Source: Sva-07 sp963715285
GTDB lineage: Bacteria > Actinomycetota > Acidimicrobiia > Acidimicrobiales > Ilumatobacteraceae
Length of the DNA: 64,000 nt
Direction of reading: 5' to 3'
Assembly: GCA_963715285.1 (NCBI GenBank)
Contig: CAVQRU010000010.1
Span: forward strand, 1-64,000
Part shown: positions 47,253 to 56,161 of the stretch, piece after piece
Numbering within the stretch: the stretch's first letter is position 1
How the letters are laid out: every line of letters begins with the position of its first letter
The notes under the pieces: generated by a model
Database searches by the model: none
Told to the model about the DNA's origin: nothing
Seen by the model: only the letters and a program-made list of their open reading frames with translations
Program-made: the position numbers and the translations under genes

Positions 47253-50018
47253 TCAGCCGTTGAGGTCGGTGATCACCGGCGCCGGCTTCGCCGGACTCTC
47301 CGTCGCGGCGGCCGCCTGCTTCGCCGCGGTCTTCTTCGCCGCAGTCTTCTTCGCGGCGGCCTTCTTCGGTGCTGCCTTCTTCTTGGCGGGGCGCTTCTTC
47401 GCCGCTCGCTTCTTGGTCGGCCCGCCCTTGGCGATGATCGCCTCGCGCCGGATCGCCAGGAGCTCGTAGGCGCGCTCGGGGGTCATCGCCTCGAGGCGGT
47501 CGCCCTTGCCGAGTGACGCATTGGTCTCGCCGTCGGTGACGTACACACCGAACTTGCCGTCCTTGGCGACGACGGGGCGCTCGCTCACCGGATCGGTCCC
47601 GAACTCCCGGAGCGGGCCCTTCGCTGCCATGTTGCCGCCACCGCGCTTGTACACCTTCGGCTGGCTGAAGATCTGCAACGCCTCGTCGAGCGTGATCTGC
47701 AACAACTGGTCCTCGGAGTCGATGTTGCGGTAGTCCTTCTCCTTCTGCACGTACGGCCCGTAGCGGCCGTTGTTGGCGTAGATCGGCACCCCGTCGGCGG
47801 GGTCCTCGCCGAGCAACCGCGGCAACTGCAGCAGTGCCTCGGCCTCGTCCATCGTGATCCGTTCGAGGACCATCGTCTTGAAGAGGCTCGACATCTTGGG
47901 CTTGTCGAACCCGGGCGGCGGGTCGTCGTGGTCGCCCCATTGCACGTAGGGCCCGTAGCGGCCGTTCTTCGCGTACACCGGATAGCCGTCGAGTTCGCCG
48001 ATCGGCTCGTCGGACTTCGGGGCGGCCAGCAACTCGAGTGCCTTGTCGACGGTCAGCTCGTCGGGCGCCAGGTCGTCGGGCACGCTGGCGGTGTCCTCGC
48101 CGCGCTTGACGTAGGGCCCGTACTTGCCGGGCTTGACGACGATCAGGTTGCCGTCGGCGTCGGCCCCGAGCGGGAAGGTGTTGATCTCAGCGGCGTCGAT
48201 CTCGTCGAGGTTCTCCTCGACGAGCCGCTTCAGGCCGAGCAGGGCGTCGTCGCCGAAGCCCGCCTCCGCCGAGATGGGCTGGGTGTCGCCGTCACCGGTG
48301 TCGCCGAAGTAGAAGCGCTTCAACCACTTGTCCTTGGCGCGGGCTCCGCTCGCGATCTCGTCGAGGTCGGCGTCGATCGAGGCGGTGAAGTCGTAGTCGA
48401 CGAGGGCGTCGAAGTGCTCCTCCAGCAACCGGATGACCGCGAACGCGGTCCAGGTCGGCACGAGCGCCTGGCCCTTCTTCCACACGTAGCCGCGGTCCTG
48501 GATCGTCTGGATGATCGACGCCCAGGTCGAGGGGCGGCCGATGCCGAGTTCTTCCAGGCGCTTGACCAACGACGCCTCGGTGTAGCGCGCCGGCGGCGAG
48601 GTGGTGTGACCGTTCGGCTCGATCGAGGCGATCGGCACCTCGTCGCCCTGCGTCAGCGGCGGCAGCAGCGCTTCGTTGTCGGCGGCGTCGTCGCCCGTCT
48701 CCTCCTTCGAGGCCACGTACACGGCCCGATAGCCCGGGAAGGTGATCGTGGTGCCGGATGCCGCGAACTCGCAGTCGGTGAGTTCGCCGGTCGACCGGTC
48801 GGCGGAGTTGGCGGCGAGACGCACGCTGACGGTGACGCCGGTGGCGTCGGCCATCTGCGAGGCGAGCGTCCGCTGCCACACGAGGCGGTAGAGCGCCAGC
48901 TCCTGGCTGTTGAGTTCGCTGCTCAGCTGCTGGGGTGAGCGGTACGGGGTGGTCGGGCGGATGGCCTCGTGCGCCTCCTGCGCGTTCTTGACCTTCGACG
49001 AGTACTGCTTCGGGGCGGCGTTGAGGTAGTTCGCTCCGTATTCGCTGGTGACCGCGGCGCGGGTGGCCTGCATCGCCTCGTCGGACAACACGACGTTGTC
49101 GGTACGCATGTAGGTGATGTAGCCACGCTCGTAGAGGCCCTGCGCCACGCGCATCACCTGCGACGACGACAGCCGGAGTTTGCGGCCGCCCTCCTGCTGG
49201 AGCGTCGAGGTCATGAACGGCGCCTTGGGCGACGAGCGGTACGGCTTCTCCTCCACCGAGCGGACGGTGAACGTCGCGTCGGCGAGGCCGTCGGCGAGTC
49301 CACGCGCCCGCACCTCGGTGAGTGCCACGACCTTGTCGGACACCTGGCCGCGCTCGTCGAAGTCCTTGCCGGTGGCGACACGCGCCCCGGCGACCGCGAC
49401 GAGCTTGGCGTCGAACGCCGGGCGGGTGGCGGTGCCGAGATCGATGTCCCAGTAGTCGGCGGTGACGAACGCGATGCGCTCACGTTCACGTTCGACGATC
49501 AGGCGGACCGACGGGCTCTGCACCCGTCCAGCCGACAGGCCACGGTTGACCCGGCGCCACAGCACCGGCGACACCTCGTAGCCGTACAGCCGGTCGAGGA
49601 TCCGGCGTGTCTCGGCCGCGTCGACGAGGCCGTAGTCGAGTCCGCGCGGGTTGTTGACCGCGTGGTCGATCGCCGCCTTGGTGATCTCGTGGAAGACCAT
49701 CCGCTTCACGGGCACCTTCGGCTTCAGGTACTCGAGGAGGTGCCACGAGATCGCCTCGCCCTCGCGGTCCTCGTCCGTCGCGAGGTAGAGCTCGGACGCG
49801 TCCTTCAGCGCTGCCTTCAGGTCCTTGATGACCGTCTTGCCCCGCTCGGTCAGTTCGTAGGTGGGCTTGAACCCGTTGTCGACGTCGATGTTGAGACCCT
49901 TCGACGGCAGGTCGCTCACGTGGCCCACCGAGGCGCGCACGTCGTAGTCGCTGCCGAGGAACTTCGACAGCGTCTTCGCCTTGGCGGGCGACTCCACGAC
50001 GACGAGGGGTTTGGACAT
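47253..50018 (-). CDS. topA: DNA topoisomerase I
   Basis: A 921-residue type IA topoisomerase relaxing negative supercoils. The Toprim domain begins PLVVVESPAKAKTL with acidic cluster TDEDREGE (Asp82, Asp84); the catalytic Tyr is Tyr303 in GYITYMRTDN. C-terminal repeats with YGPYV (four or more) replace the Cys4 zinc fingers of other bacteria, and a Lys/Ala-rich tail of about 50 residues ends the protein, both typical of actinobacterial TopA. ATG 50018 is unambiguous. Confidence 0.97.
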   Translation of the reverse strand: MSKPLVVVESPAKAKTLSKFLGSDYDVRASVGHVSDLPSKGLNIDVDNGFKPTYELTERGKTVIKDLKAALKDASELYLATDEDREGEAISWHLLEYLKPKVPVKRMVFHEITKAAIDHAVNNPRGLDYGLVDAAETRRILDRLYGYEVSPVLWRRVNRGLSAGRVQSPSVRLIVERERERIAFVTADYWDIDLGTATRPAFDAKLVAVAGARVATGKDFDERGQVSDKVVALTEVRARGLADGLADATFTVRSVEEKPYRSSPKAPFMTSTLQQEGGRKLRLSSSQVMRVAQGLYERGYITYMRTDNVVLSDEAMQATRAAVTSEYGANYLNAAPKQYSSKVKNAQEAHEAIRPTTPYRSPQQLSSELNSQELALYRLVWQRTLASQMADATGVTVSVRLAANSADRSTGELTDCEFAASGTTITFPGYRAVYVASKEETGDDAADNEALLPPLTQGDEVPIASIEPNGHTTSPPARYTEASLVKRLEELGIGRPSTWASIIQTIQDRGYVWKKGQALVPTWTAFAVIRLLEEHFDALVDYDFTASIDADLDEIASGARAKDKWLKRFYFGDTGDGDTQPISAEAGFGDDALLGLKRLVEENLDEIDAAEINTFPLGADADGNLIVVKPGKYGPYVKRGEDTASVPDDLAPDELTVDKALELLAAPKSDEPIGELDGYPVYAKNGRYGPYVQWGDHDDPPPGFDKPKMSSLFKTMVLERITMDEAEALLQLPRLLGEDPADGVPIYANNGRYGPYVQKEKDYRNIDSEDQLLQITLDEALQIFSQPKVYKRGGGNMAAKGPLREFGTDPVSERPVVAKDGKFGVYVTDGETNASLGKGDRLEAMTPERAYELLAIRREAIIAKGGPTKKRAAKKRPAKKKAAPKKAAAKKTAAKKTAAKQAAAATESPAKPAPVITDLNG

Positions 50019-50169
50019 CGGTGCCTTTCGTGAGGTGTGCGAGCGGGGGGTGTTCGAATGGTGACTACGGGATGTGACGGTGGATTGTCAAGCCCGAGGG
50101 CGAGGTCGCCACCACCGTGAGTGTGCCGCAGGATCTGCCGTTCTGCATCGCGGGTACGGTGTGCTGACG

Positions 50170-51228
50170 ATGTCAGCCGCGTTCGAAGGCCCCGATCCCG
50201 CACTCGGCTGGGCCGACGATTTCGACGAGTCGTGGCGGTCGATCGGTGCGCCCGGGCGTCCGGCGCGGGTGTCCCGTCTCGACCGTGGTTGGAGCTCGCT
50301 GATCCGCTCGATGGACGAGGCGCGCGGCCGGGCGAGCCCGCAGCGGGTGCGCAACATCGGCGCCGACGTCGCCGTCGGCGACTGGGTGGTCGCGTCCGAC
50401 GACGGCGAGCGCGTCGAGCACGTGCTCGAACGGCGGTCGGCGTTCACGCGCCGGGCGTCGTTCGACGGGATGCGGGCGGTGTCGCACACGCTCGCCGCGA
50501 ACATCGACGTCGTGTTCCTCGTGCACGCGCTCGGTTCGCCGCCGAGCCCGCGACGTCTGGAACGCGAGCTCGTGCTCACGTTCGATTCCGGCGCCGAGCC
50601 GGTCGTCGTGCTCACGAAGACCGACCTGTTCGCCGACGCCGAGCCGGGCCGACGGGCGCTGGCCGATGTGTCGCTCGGAGTTCCGGTGCTGCTGGCGAGC
50701 GGGATCAGCGGCGACGGGATCGACGCGATCCGCGACTACGCCGTCGGGAACCGCACCCTGACCTTTCTCGGCGCGAGTGGCGTGGGCAAGTCCACGCTCG
50801 TCAACGCGCTCGTCGGCAACGAACGCCAGGCGACCCGCGCTGTGCGCGAGGGGGACCAGCGCGGTCGGCACACCACGGTGGCAGCCGAGCTCGTGCCCCT
50901 GGCGGGCGAGGGTTGGCTGATCGACACACCGGGTGTTCGGGCCCTGAGCCTGTGGCTGTCGGGCAACGGCATCGAGCGGGCGTTCGCCGACGTCTTCGAC
51001 CTCATGGACCACTGCCGCTTCCGCGACTGCAAGCACGACCAGGAGCCGGGCTGCGCGGTGCAGGCCGCGATCGCCGAGGGAACGCTCGATCCGGTCAGGC
51101 TCGCAAGCCTCGAACGGCTCGTCGAGGAGGAGGCGGCGCTGGAGGAGGAGCAGCGCGCCCACGCCAAGGTGGCCGACAAGCGCGCGGGTGGTCGGACCCG
51201 TCCGCCCGAGGAGTCCGAGTTCGACTGA
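50170..51228 (+). CDS. rsgA: Ribosome small subunit-dependent GTPase RsgA
   Basis: A 352-residue circularly permuted GTPase assisting 30S maturation. G motifs appear in permuted order: G4 LTKTDLF, G1 GASGVGKSTLVNAL, G3 DTPGVRAL. The C-terminal zinc site uses CRFRDCKHDQEPGC. An N-terminal OB-fold includes VAVGDWVVASDDG. ATG 50170 is chosen over earlier in-frame codons because it precedes the conserved region without overlap of the topA promoter. A long acidic/basic tail follows the zinc site. Confidence 0.94.
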   Translation: MSAAFEGPDPALGWADDFDESWRSIGAPGRPARVSRLDRGWSSLIRSMDEARGRASPQRVRNIGADVAVGDWVVASDDGERVEHVLERRSAFTRRASFDGMRAVSHTLAANIDVVFLVHALGSPPSPRRLERELVLTFDSGAEPVVVLTKTDLFADAEPGRRALADVSLGVPVLLASGISGDGIDAIRDYAVGNRTLTFLGASGVGKSTLVNALVGNERQATRAVREGDQRGRHTTVAAELVPLAGEGWLIDTPGVRALSLWLSGNGIERAFADVFDLMDHCRFRDCKHDQEPGCAVQAAIAEGTLDPVRLASLERLVEEEAALEEEQRAHAKVADKRAGGRTRPPEESEFD

Positions 51229-51271
51229 CCACGACTGGACGTCGACGACGTATCCGGCGCATCGTGAACGC

Positions 51272-51778
51272 ATGGAGATCGCAGTGAACGGCAAGCCGGT
51301 CGAGTCGGTGTGGGACTTCCCGCGTCCGCCGAGCGTCGAACGGGTCGACTGGAGGGTGCGCGTGGTCCACGCCGGGGTCACGGTCGCCGACGCACCGTCC
51401 GCGCTCCGTGTGCTCGAGACGAGCCAACCGCCCGCCTACTACGTGGCACCCGAGTTCGTCCGCCTCGATCTGCTGGCACCGTCCGCGGCGAGGCAGACCA
51501 TGTGCGAGTGGAAGGGCCTCGCCGACTACGCCGACATCGTGATCCCTCACGATGGCGACACCCCGACGGTCGTGGCGGCCGCCGGCTGGACCTACCGCCA
51601 CCCGACGCCTGCGTTCGCGGCGATCGCGGACCACTGGGCGTTCTACGCGCAGAAGGTCGAGGAGTGCTGGATCGACGACGAGCGGGTGACGAGCAACGAG
51701 GGAAGCTTCTACGGCGGCTGGGTCACCGCGAACGTGACCGGACCGTTCAAGGGCGCCCCGGGCACGATGCACTGGTGA
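51272..51778 (+). CDS. DUF427 domain protein
   Basis: A 168-residue DUF427 protein of unknown function. Conserved features: VRVVHAGVTVADAPSALRVLET near the start, PAYYVAPEFVRLDLL, CEWKGLADY and FYAQKVEECWIDDERV. The compact beta fold has been seen in crystal structures without established activity. Starts 43 bases after rsgA and shares a bidirectional hairpin with the convergent DUF952 gene. Confidence 0.88.
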   Translation: MEIAVNGKPVESVWDFPRPPSVERVDWRVRVVHAGVTVADAPSALRVLETSQPPAYYVAPEFVRLDLLAPSAARQTMCEWKGLADYADIVIPHDGDTPTVVAAAGWTYRHPTPAFAAIADHWAFYAQKVEECWIDDERVTSNEGSFYGGWVTANVTGPFKGAPGTMHW

Positions 51779-51810
51779 ATGAGACGTGGGGTCAGACCCC
51801 ACGTCTCATT
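51778..51810. terminator. Perfect 16-bp hairpin spanning both stops of a convergent pair (family C)
   Basis: The arms at 51778-51793 and 51795-51810 are exact reverse complements separated by a single A; core GGGGTC-A-GACCCC. The last base of the DUF427 stop and the whole DUF952 stop (51806-51808) lie inside it, so the two genes end within the same palindrome. Confidence 0.85.
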
Positions 51811-52192
51811 CCGAGAGCGTCCACGGCCGGTCGGTCGAGCGGAGCCAGACGCGGGCGTGGTTGACGGCGGGCACGGGGAGCGGGCCGTAGATGTGCGGGA
51901 AGAGCGCGTCGAGGCCGGGTGCGGGAGGCTCGAACACGATCGGTGACGGCACGCGCTCGGGGTCGATCGTCAAGACGACGAGCTGGTCGAGGTCGCCGTA
52001 GAAGCGGTTGGCCGTGTCCTCCATCTGATCGCGCGTCGAACAATGGATGAAGCCCTCCTCCTCGAGCGTGACCCCGCGGGTCGACATCCGGTACTCGCCG
52101 GTCGCGAACGCGGTTGCCCAGTCGTCGGGAAGGGCGAGATGGAAGATCGGCTGGTCGGCGGCTGCCGTCGCGGAGGGATCGGTCACCGTCAC
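51806..52192 (-). CDS. DUF952 domain protein
   Basis: A 128-residue DUF952 protein. Conserved IFHLALPDDWATAFATGEYRM, the GFIHCSTRDQ motif and PHIYGPLP near the C-terminus are diagnostic. The His and Cys-Ser in the FIHCS motif and the final HIYGPL probably form the active or binding site; relatives carry ADP-ribosyltransferase-like folds but function is unproven. GTG 52192 overlaps the photolyase stop as GTGA; GTG 52186 is an alternative. Confidence 0.88.
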   Translation of the reverse strand: MTVTDPSATAAADQPIFHLALPDDWATAFATGEYRMSTRGVTLEEEGFIHCSTRDQMEDTANRFYGDLDQLVVLTIDPERVPSPIVFEPPAPGLDALFPHIYGPLPVPAVNHARVWLRSTDRPWTLSE

Positions 52193-53688
52193 AGCGTGCC
52201 GTCGTCGAGGCGTCGACGCACCTCGACGGCGCGCTCGCGGACGGCGGGGAGGTCGGAGAGCCGCTCGGACGCGCGTACCTGACGGGCGACGCGGGGGTTG
52301 CGGACCAGAAGATCGTGGTGGCGGGCGAGGAAGTCCCAGTAGAGCGTGGTGAACGGGCAGGCGTCGTCGCCGACGCGCTGCTTGCGGTCGTAGCGACACG
52401 AGCCGCAGTAGTCGCTCATCGTGTCGATGTAGTTGCCGCCGGCGGCGTACGGCTTGGTGGCCATCATCCCGCCGTCGGCCCACTGGCTCATGCCGATCAC
52501 GTTCGGCAACATCACCCACTCGGCGCCGTCGATGAAGCTCGACCACATCCAGTCGGTCATCTCCCACGGGTCGACGCCGTGCAGCATGGCGAGGTTGCCG
52601 AGCACCATCAACCGTTGGATGTGGTGGTTGTAGGCGTGGTCGTGCAGCGTCGTCATACAGTGCTGCACACAGTCCATCTCGGTGGTGGCCTCGCCCCGGA
52701 ACACCGGTGGCACCGGCCGCTCGGCGCCGAGCGCGTTCTTCGTGCGGTAGTCCGGCATCCACAGCCAGTAGACGCCCCACACGTATTCACGCCATCCGAT
52801 CACCTGACGGATGAAGCCTTCGGCGGACGCGATGTCGACGCGACCCTCGTCGAATGCCGCCTGCACGGCGTCGCACACTTCACCGGGCAGCAGCAGGCCG
52901 ATGTTCAGGTAGGGCGACAGCACCGAGTGCGCCAGATGCCACGACCGTTCGACCATCGCGTCCTCGTGCGGACCGAACATCGGGAGGACATCGTCGACGA
53001 AGTGGCGGAGGCGAGCGAGTGCCGCCGGCCGGGAGGTGGCCCAGGTGCCATCGGGCTCCGCACCCCAGCACGTGTCCGGAAGGTCGTCGAGGACCGCGCG
53101 GTCGACCTCGTCGAGGCGCGAGCGCAGCGGCGACGGCCAGGGTGTCGCAGTCTTCGGCGGGCGCTGGCGGTTCTCGTCGTCGTAGTTCCACCGGCCGGTC
53201 ACCGGTTCGTCGCCGTCCATCAGGTAGCCCGAGCGTCGGCGCTGCCACCGGTAGAAGTCCTCCATCTTCAACTGCGTGCGGCCCGCTGCCCAGTCGGCGA
53301 AGTCGTCGTAGTGGCAGAGGAACTGGTTCGACCGTACGACGTCGACGTCGAGCGATCGCAGGAGGGCGAGCCCGTCCCAGCTCGCCGGCTCGGTTGCGAC
53401 GACCCCGTCCGGCGCGAACTCGGCGACGTGCTCGGCGAACCCGGAGCGCAGCGACGCGGCCCGCCGGTGATCGACGTCGAACCCGGCAGCTCGCAGTTCG
53501 CCCGCGAAGCGCCGCATCGCGGTGATGACGAAATGCGCGCGCTGACGGTGCCACCGCTTCCCGGTGAGCTTGGCCGTGCTCTCGACGAGCAGCACGCGAT
53601 GGGTGTCGGGTGTCGCCTCGCGCAGCGCGCCGAGTTCGCGGTTCAGTTGGTCGCCGAGCACCCAGACGGTGCGGCGCGTCGCGGTCAT
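52189..53688 (-). CDS. Iron-sulfur (6-4) photolyase / bacterial cryptochrome (FeS-BCP)
   Basis: A 499-residue deoxyribodipyrimidine photolyase-related protein. The N-terminal Rossmann domain begins VWVLGDQLNRELGAL with the KRWHRQRAHFVITAMRRFA stretch. The C-terminal FAD domain has the four Cys that bind a [4Fe-4S] cluster in PhrB-type enzymes: Cys340, Cys428, Cys431 and Cys444, with exactly the PhrB spacing (88, 3 and 13). It likely uses blue light to repair UV (6-4) lesions, using deazaflavin or lumazine antennae. ATG 53688 overlaps the STAS gene stop as ATGA. Confidence 0.93.
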   Translation of the reverse strand: MTATRRTVWVLGDQLNRELGALREATPDTHRVLLVESTAKLTGKRWHRQRAHFVITAMRRFAGELRAAGFDVDHRRAASLRSGFAEHVAEFAPDGVVATEPASWDGLALLRSLDVDVVRSNQFLCHYDDFADWAAGRTQLKMEDFYRWQRRRSGYLMDGDEPVTGRWNYDDENRQRPPKTATPWPSPLRSRLDEVDRAVLDDLPDTCWGAEPDGTWATSRPAALARLRHFVDDVLPMFGPHEDAMVERSWHLAHSVLSPYLNIGLLLPGEVCDAVQAAFDEGRVDIASAEGFIRQVIGWREYVWGVYWLWMPDYRTKNALGAERPVPPVFRGEATTEMDCVQHCMTTLHDHAYNHHIQRLMVLGNLAMLHGVDPWEMTDWMWSSFIDGAEWVMLPNVIGMSQWADGGMMATKPYAAGGNYIDTMSDYCGSCRYDRKQRVGDDACPFTTLYWDFLARHHDLLVRNPRVARQVRASERLSDLPAVRERAVEVRRRLDDGTL

Positions 53689-54005
53689 GTGATGGTGGAG
53701 CGCACGGCGATCGCCCGGTCGAACCTCGTGCGCTCGAGGCGATCGCGCAGCGACGGGCGGGTGCACACGACCTCGACGTCGCCGCCGGCCTCCCGGGCGG
53801 CCGCCGCGGCGCCGAGCAGGACGCCGAGGCCGGCGTCGTCGAGCGTCTCGACGCCATCGAGGTCGACGATGACCACTTCGTGCGGGTGGCGGCGGATCAC
53901 GCGTGCGAGGTCGCCGTGGAGGACGCCCACCGATGCGAGGTCGCAGGCGCCGTCGAGCGCGACGACGATGGCGCCGCCCACCGTGGTGACCGTCGATCGG
54001 ATCAT
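53685..54005 (-). CDS. STAS-domain protein, anti-sigma antagonist-like
   Basis: A 106-residue STAS protein. The core VVIVDLDGVETLDDAGLGVLLGA is the anti-anti-sigma motif, but the Ser normally phosphorylated (DSSGL) is Asp-Ala here (LDDAGL). It therefore cannot be switched by a serine kinase in the usual way and could act as a constitutively phosphomimetic form. ATG 54005 is preferred to a TTG three codons upstream. It is downstream of the Tad genes and translationally coupled to the photolyase gene. Confidence 0.82.
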   Translation of the reverse strand: MIRSTVTTVGGAIVVALDGACDLASVGVLHGDLARVIRRHPHEVVIVDLDGVETLDDAGLGVLLGAAAAAREAGGDVEVVCTRPSLRDRLERTRFDRAIAVRSTIT

Positions 54006-54023
54006 GGTCGCCAACTGTACGGC

Positions 54024-54473
54024 TCACGGCGGTTCGACGGCCATGGTGACCGACGCCCGGTGCGTGACGGGGCCGATCAGCGCTCCGATGATCGCGACGT
54101 CGACGGGATCGGTGTAGGTGACCGTGACGGTCACGGTGGCCGGGTTCGTGGAGGCGTCGGTGGTGGTGTCGATGTCGAGCGGCAACCTGACCACCCGGGT
54201 CGCAGCCCGGGCGGCGGCGGCGGCCGGGGTGGCCGACACGGAGGCGGCCCGGGCGCCCTCACGGGCGGCGAGCTCGACCGCCAGCTCGTTGCGGACGGCC
54301 ACGCCGACCACGATGAGCCCGAGGGCGAGCACGACCACGAGCGGGAGCACGAGCGCGAACTCGGTCGATGCCTGGCCCGCCGACGAGTGAACTCGTCGAC
54401 GGCCCGGGTCGTCGGCGCTGATCGCACCCTGTCGCTCACCTTGGCTCACACCCTTTGTCTGACCTTGGCTCAC
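54024..54473 (-). CDS. TadE/TadG-like pseudopilin
   Basis: A 149-residue membrane protein of the TadE family. Hydrophilic N-terminus, then the prepilin-like segment SAGQASTEFALVLPLVVVLALGLIVVG (a Glu five residues into the helix), followed by RNELAVELAAREGARAASV, a typical TadE continuation. Minor pseudopilins of this type assemble with Flp pili. GTG 54473 overlaps the pilin stop as GTGA; another GTG at 54449 follows a short near-duplicate of the same region (GTGAGCCAAGGT twice). Confidence 0.82.
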   Translation of the reverse strand: MSQGQTKGVSQGERQGAISADDPGRRRVHSSAGQASTEFALVLPLVVVLALGLIVVGVAVRNELAVELAAREGARAASVSATPAAAAARAATRVVRLPLDIDTTTDASTNPATVTVTVTYTDPVDVAIIGALIGPVTHRASVTMAVEPP

Positions 54474-54721
54474 ACCTTGTCGATGACCGAGTCGACCACG
54501 CTGTTGAACAGTCGGCTGATGCGGGCGGCTCCTCCACCTGCGGTGGCCCACGCCACCACCAGCAGACCGACGAGTGCCGCCGCCAACAGCACCAGCGCAT
54601 ACTCCGTGGTCGCCTGGCCACGGTCGTCGGCGAGGCGGAGGCGTTGGTGATCCCGCTGGTCGAGGGCGTGCTGGGCGACGGCGGTCTGGAGGTGGACGAA
54701 GAGAACGAGGACGTTGTGCAT
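54470..54721 (-). CDS. Flp-type pilin-like protein (DUF4244-like)
   Basis: An 83-residue small protein. A polar leader (with Gln/His/Arg) ends at DRGQATTEYALVLLAAALVGLLVV, the Flp-type cleavage site and hydrophobic helix with the invariant Glu and Tyr. It is the likely major pilin of the Tad system. The leader (about 38 residues) is longer than classic Flp. AAGGAG before the ATG is one of the best ribosome-binding sites here, which fits high expression. Confidence 0.85.
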   Translation of the reverse strand: MHNVLVLFVHLQTAVAQHALDQRDHQRLRLADDRGQATTEYALVLLAAALVGLLVVAWATAGGGAARISRLFNSVVDSVIDKV

Positions 54722-54729
54722 GGCGCTCC

Positions 54730-54793
54730 TTGCTGGTGCTGAACGGTGCTGGTGCTGAACGGTGCTGGTGCTGAACGGTGCTGGTGCTGAACG
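54730..54793. repeat. Four tandem 16-bp repeats in the pilin leader region
   Basis: The unit GTGCTGGTGCTGAACG occurs four times head to tail (first base altered in copy one) immediately upstream of the pilin ribosome-binding site, on the transcript's 5' side. No spacers, so it is not CRISPR. The tract could vary in copy number and tune pilin expression. Confidence 0.9.
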
Positions 54794-54818
54794 GGGCGGT
54801 TGCCGACTGACGGGAGGG

Positions 54819-55460
54819 TCACCAGGCGGTTGCGCCGAGTGACGAGAGGGCGGCGATCACGGCGGGCGCGATCGCGAGGAGGACGAACGACGGCAACGTG
54901 CACGTCACGAGCGGGAACGACAGCCGCACCGGGAGCTTCCGGGCCGCTGCCTGGTCCAGGCGTCGACGAGCGTCGCGTGCATCGCGGGCGAGCTGGTCGA
55001 GCACAGGAGCGAGCGGGAGGCCGTAGCGGTCGCTCGTGCCGATGGTGTCGGCGATCGACGCTGCTCGAGTGCCGAGGACGTCGGGCAGGGCGCGCAGCGC
55101 GTCGGCGAAGGGCTGGCCGCGCTCGCTGCGGTGAACGACGGCAGCGAAGGCTGGGCGCACGGGTCCGGGGGCCTGCCCGACGAGATGTTCGATCGCCTGG
55201 CGCGGTGTCAGGCCGGCCTCGAGCGCATGCACCAGCAGTTCGATCGCATCGGGCCAGATCCGATCGATCGCACGACGATCCCTCCTGCGCGCGAGCAGGT
55301 TCGCCGTCGACGACCCGAGCATCCACCCGGGCCACGCCCTCCTCGGGGCGCCTGGAGTGCCGGCGCCGGCCTCGACGTGAGGGACCGGCCGGCCGTGTCG
55401 CGGACGGAGGGCCGCGCCGACGAGGGCGGCGATCGCGACGGTGCACGCGACCGGGATCAC
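54819..55460 (-). CDS. tadC: TadC-like type II secretion F-domain protein
   Basis: A 213-residue platform protein of the Tad secretion machine. A T2SSF domain is visible around DAIELLVHALEAGLTPRQAIEHL and GQPFADALRALPDVLG, with hydrophobic helices at the N-terminus and near residues 185-210. GTG 55460 overlaps the TadB stop as GTGA. Confidence 0.85.
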   Translation of the reverse strand: MIPVACTVAIAALVGAALRPRHGRPVPHVEAGAGTPGAPRRAWPGWMLGSSTANLLARRRDRRAIDRIWPDAIELLVHALEAGLTPRQAIEHLVGQAPGPVRPAFAAVVHRSERGQPFADALRALPDVLGTRAASIADTIGTSDRYGLPLAPVLDQLARDARDARRRLDQAAARKLPVRLSFPLVTCTLPSFVLLAIAPAVIAALSSLGATAW

Positions 55461-56161
55461 GACGGACCCTCGACGATGTGTCGCATCCACAGCCACCCGC
55501 CCGTGTTCAGTGTGAGCCCGGCGACGAGGCAGGTGGCGCCGACCGGGGTGATGATCACGACTCGTACGTCGTCGTCGGTGGCCAGCAGGAGCCCGAGCAT
55601 CGACAACGGCACGGCGGTCATCACATGAGCGGAGAGCCGGGCCTGGGCCGCCTGTACCCGCCGCTCGGCCTGATCGGCGGCCCGCTGCCGCAGTGTGGCG
55701 GCGACGCGGTCGATCGCCGCCGCTGCCGACCCTCCCACCTCCGACGCTGCGGCGATCACGGTCAGTACGAGGTGGAGGTGCGGCCCGGGATCGCCGGACG
55801 TCGCGTTCGCGTCGACGATCGGGCGGCCCCGTTCGAGCGCGAGGCGAAGCGGCTCGGTTCGGGCGGCTGTGGTGTCGTCGCCGGGGATCACGGTGGTGAG
55901 CGTGTGGCGCAGCGTGGACCCGCCACGCAGGTCGCGCGCGAGTTCGTCGCACCATGAGGCGACCTCGTCGGGTCCGGGTGCTCGTCGGCGTCGGCGGCGC
56001 GCCCTCGCTCGTTCGATCCGGTCGGTCCGCCGCCGGGGGCCTTTCCCGTTGCCGTCGCCTGAATGCCGCTGGTCCGGTATGCGCCGTCCGATTGGACGCA
56101 GTGCCGAGCCGACGACCAACACGGCGAGCACGGTGGCTCCGACGATCGACCCGTTGGTCAT
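55457..56161 (-). CDS. tadB: TadB-like type II secretion F-domain protein
   Basis: A 234-residue inner-membrane platform protein. N-terminal helix, basic linker (Arg-rich, about 25-60), then the T2SSF domain (WCDELARDLRGGSTLRHTLTTV and AAASEVGGSAAAAIDRVAATLRQR) and two C-terminal membrane helices. Only half the length of classical TadB, common for actinobacterial Tad systems. ATG 56161 overlaps the TadA stop as ATGA. Confidence 0.85.
   Translation of the reverse strand: MTNGSIVGATVLAVLVVGSALRPIGRRIPDQRHSGDGNGKGPRRRTDRIERARARRRRRRAPGPDEVASWCDELARDLRGGSTLRHTLTTVIPGDDTTAARTEPLRLALERGRPIVDANATSGDPGPHLHLVLTVIAAASEVGGSAAAAIDRVAATLRQRAADQAERRVQAAQARLSAHVMTAVPLSMLGLLLATDDDVRVVIITPVGATCLVAGLTLNTGGWLWMRHIVEGPS

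Noticed and set aside
54730..54793. Possible CRISPR array (regular short repeats)
   Set aside because: The four 16-base units are directly adjacent with no spacers and no cas genes nearby.
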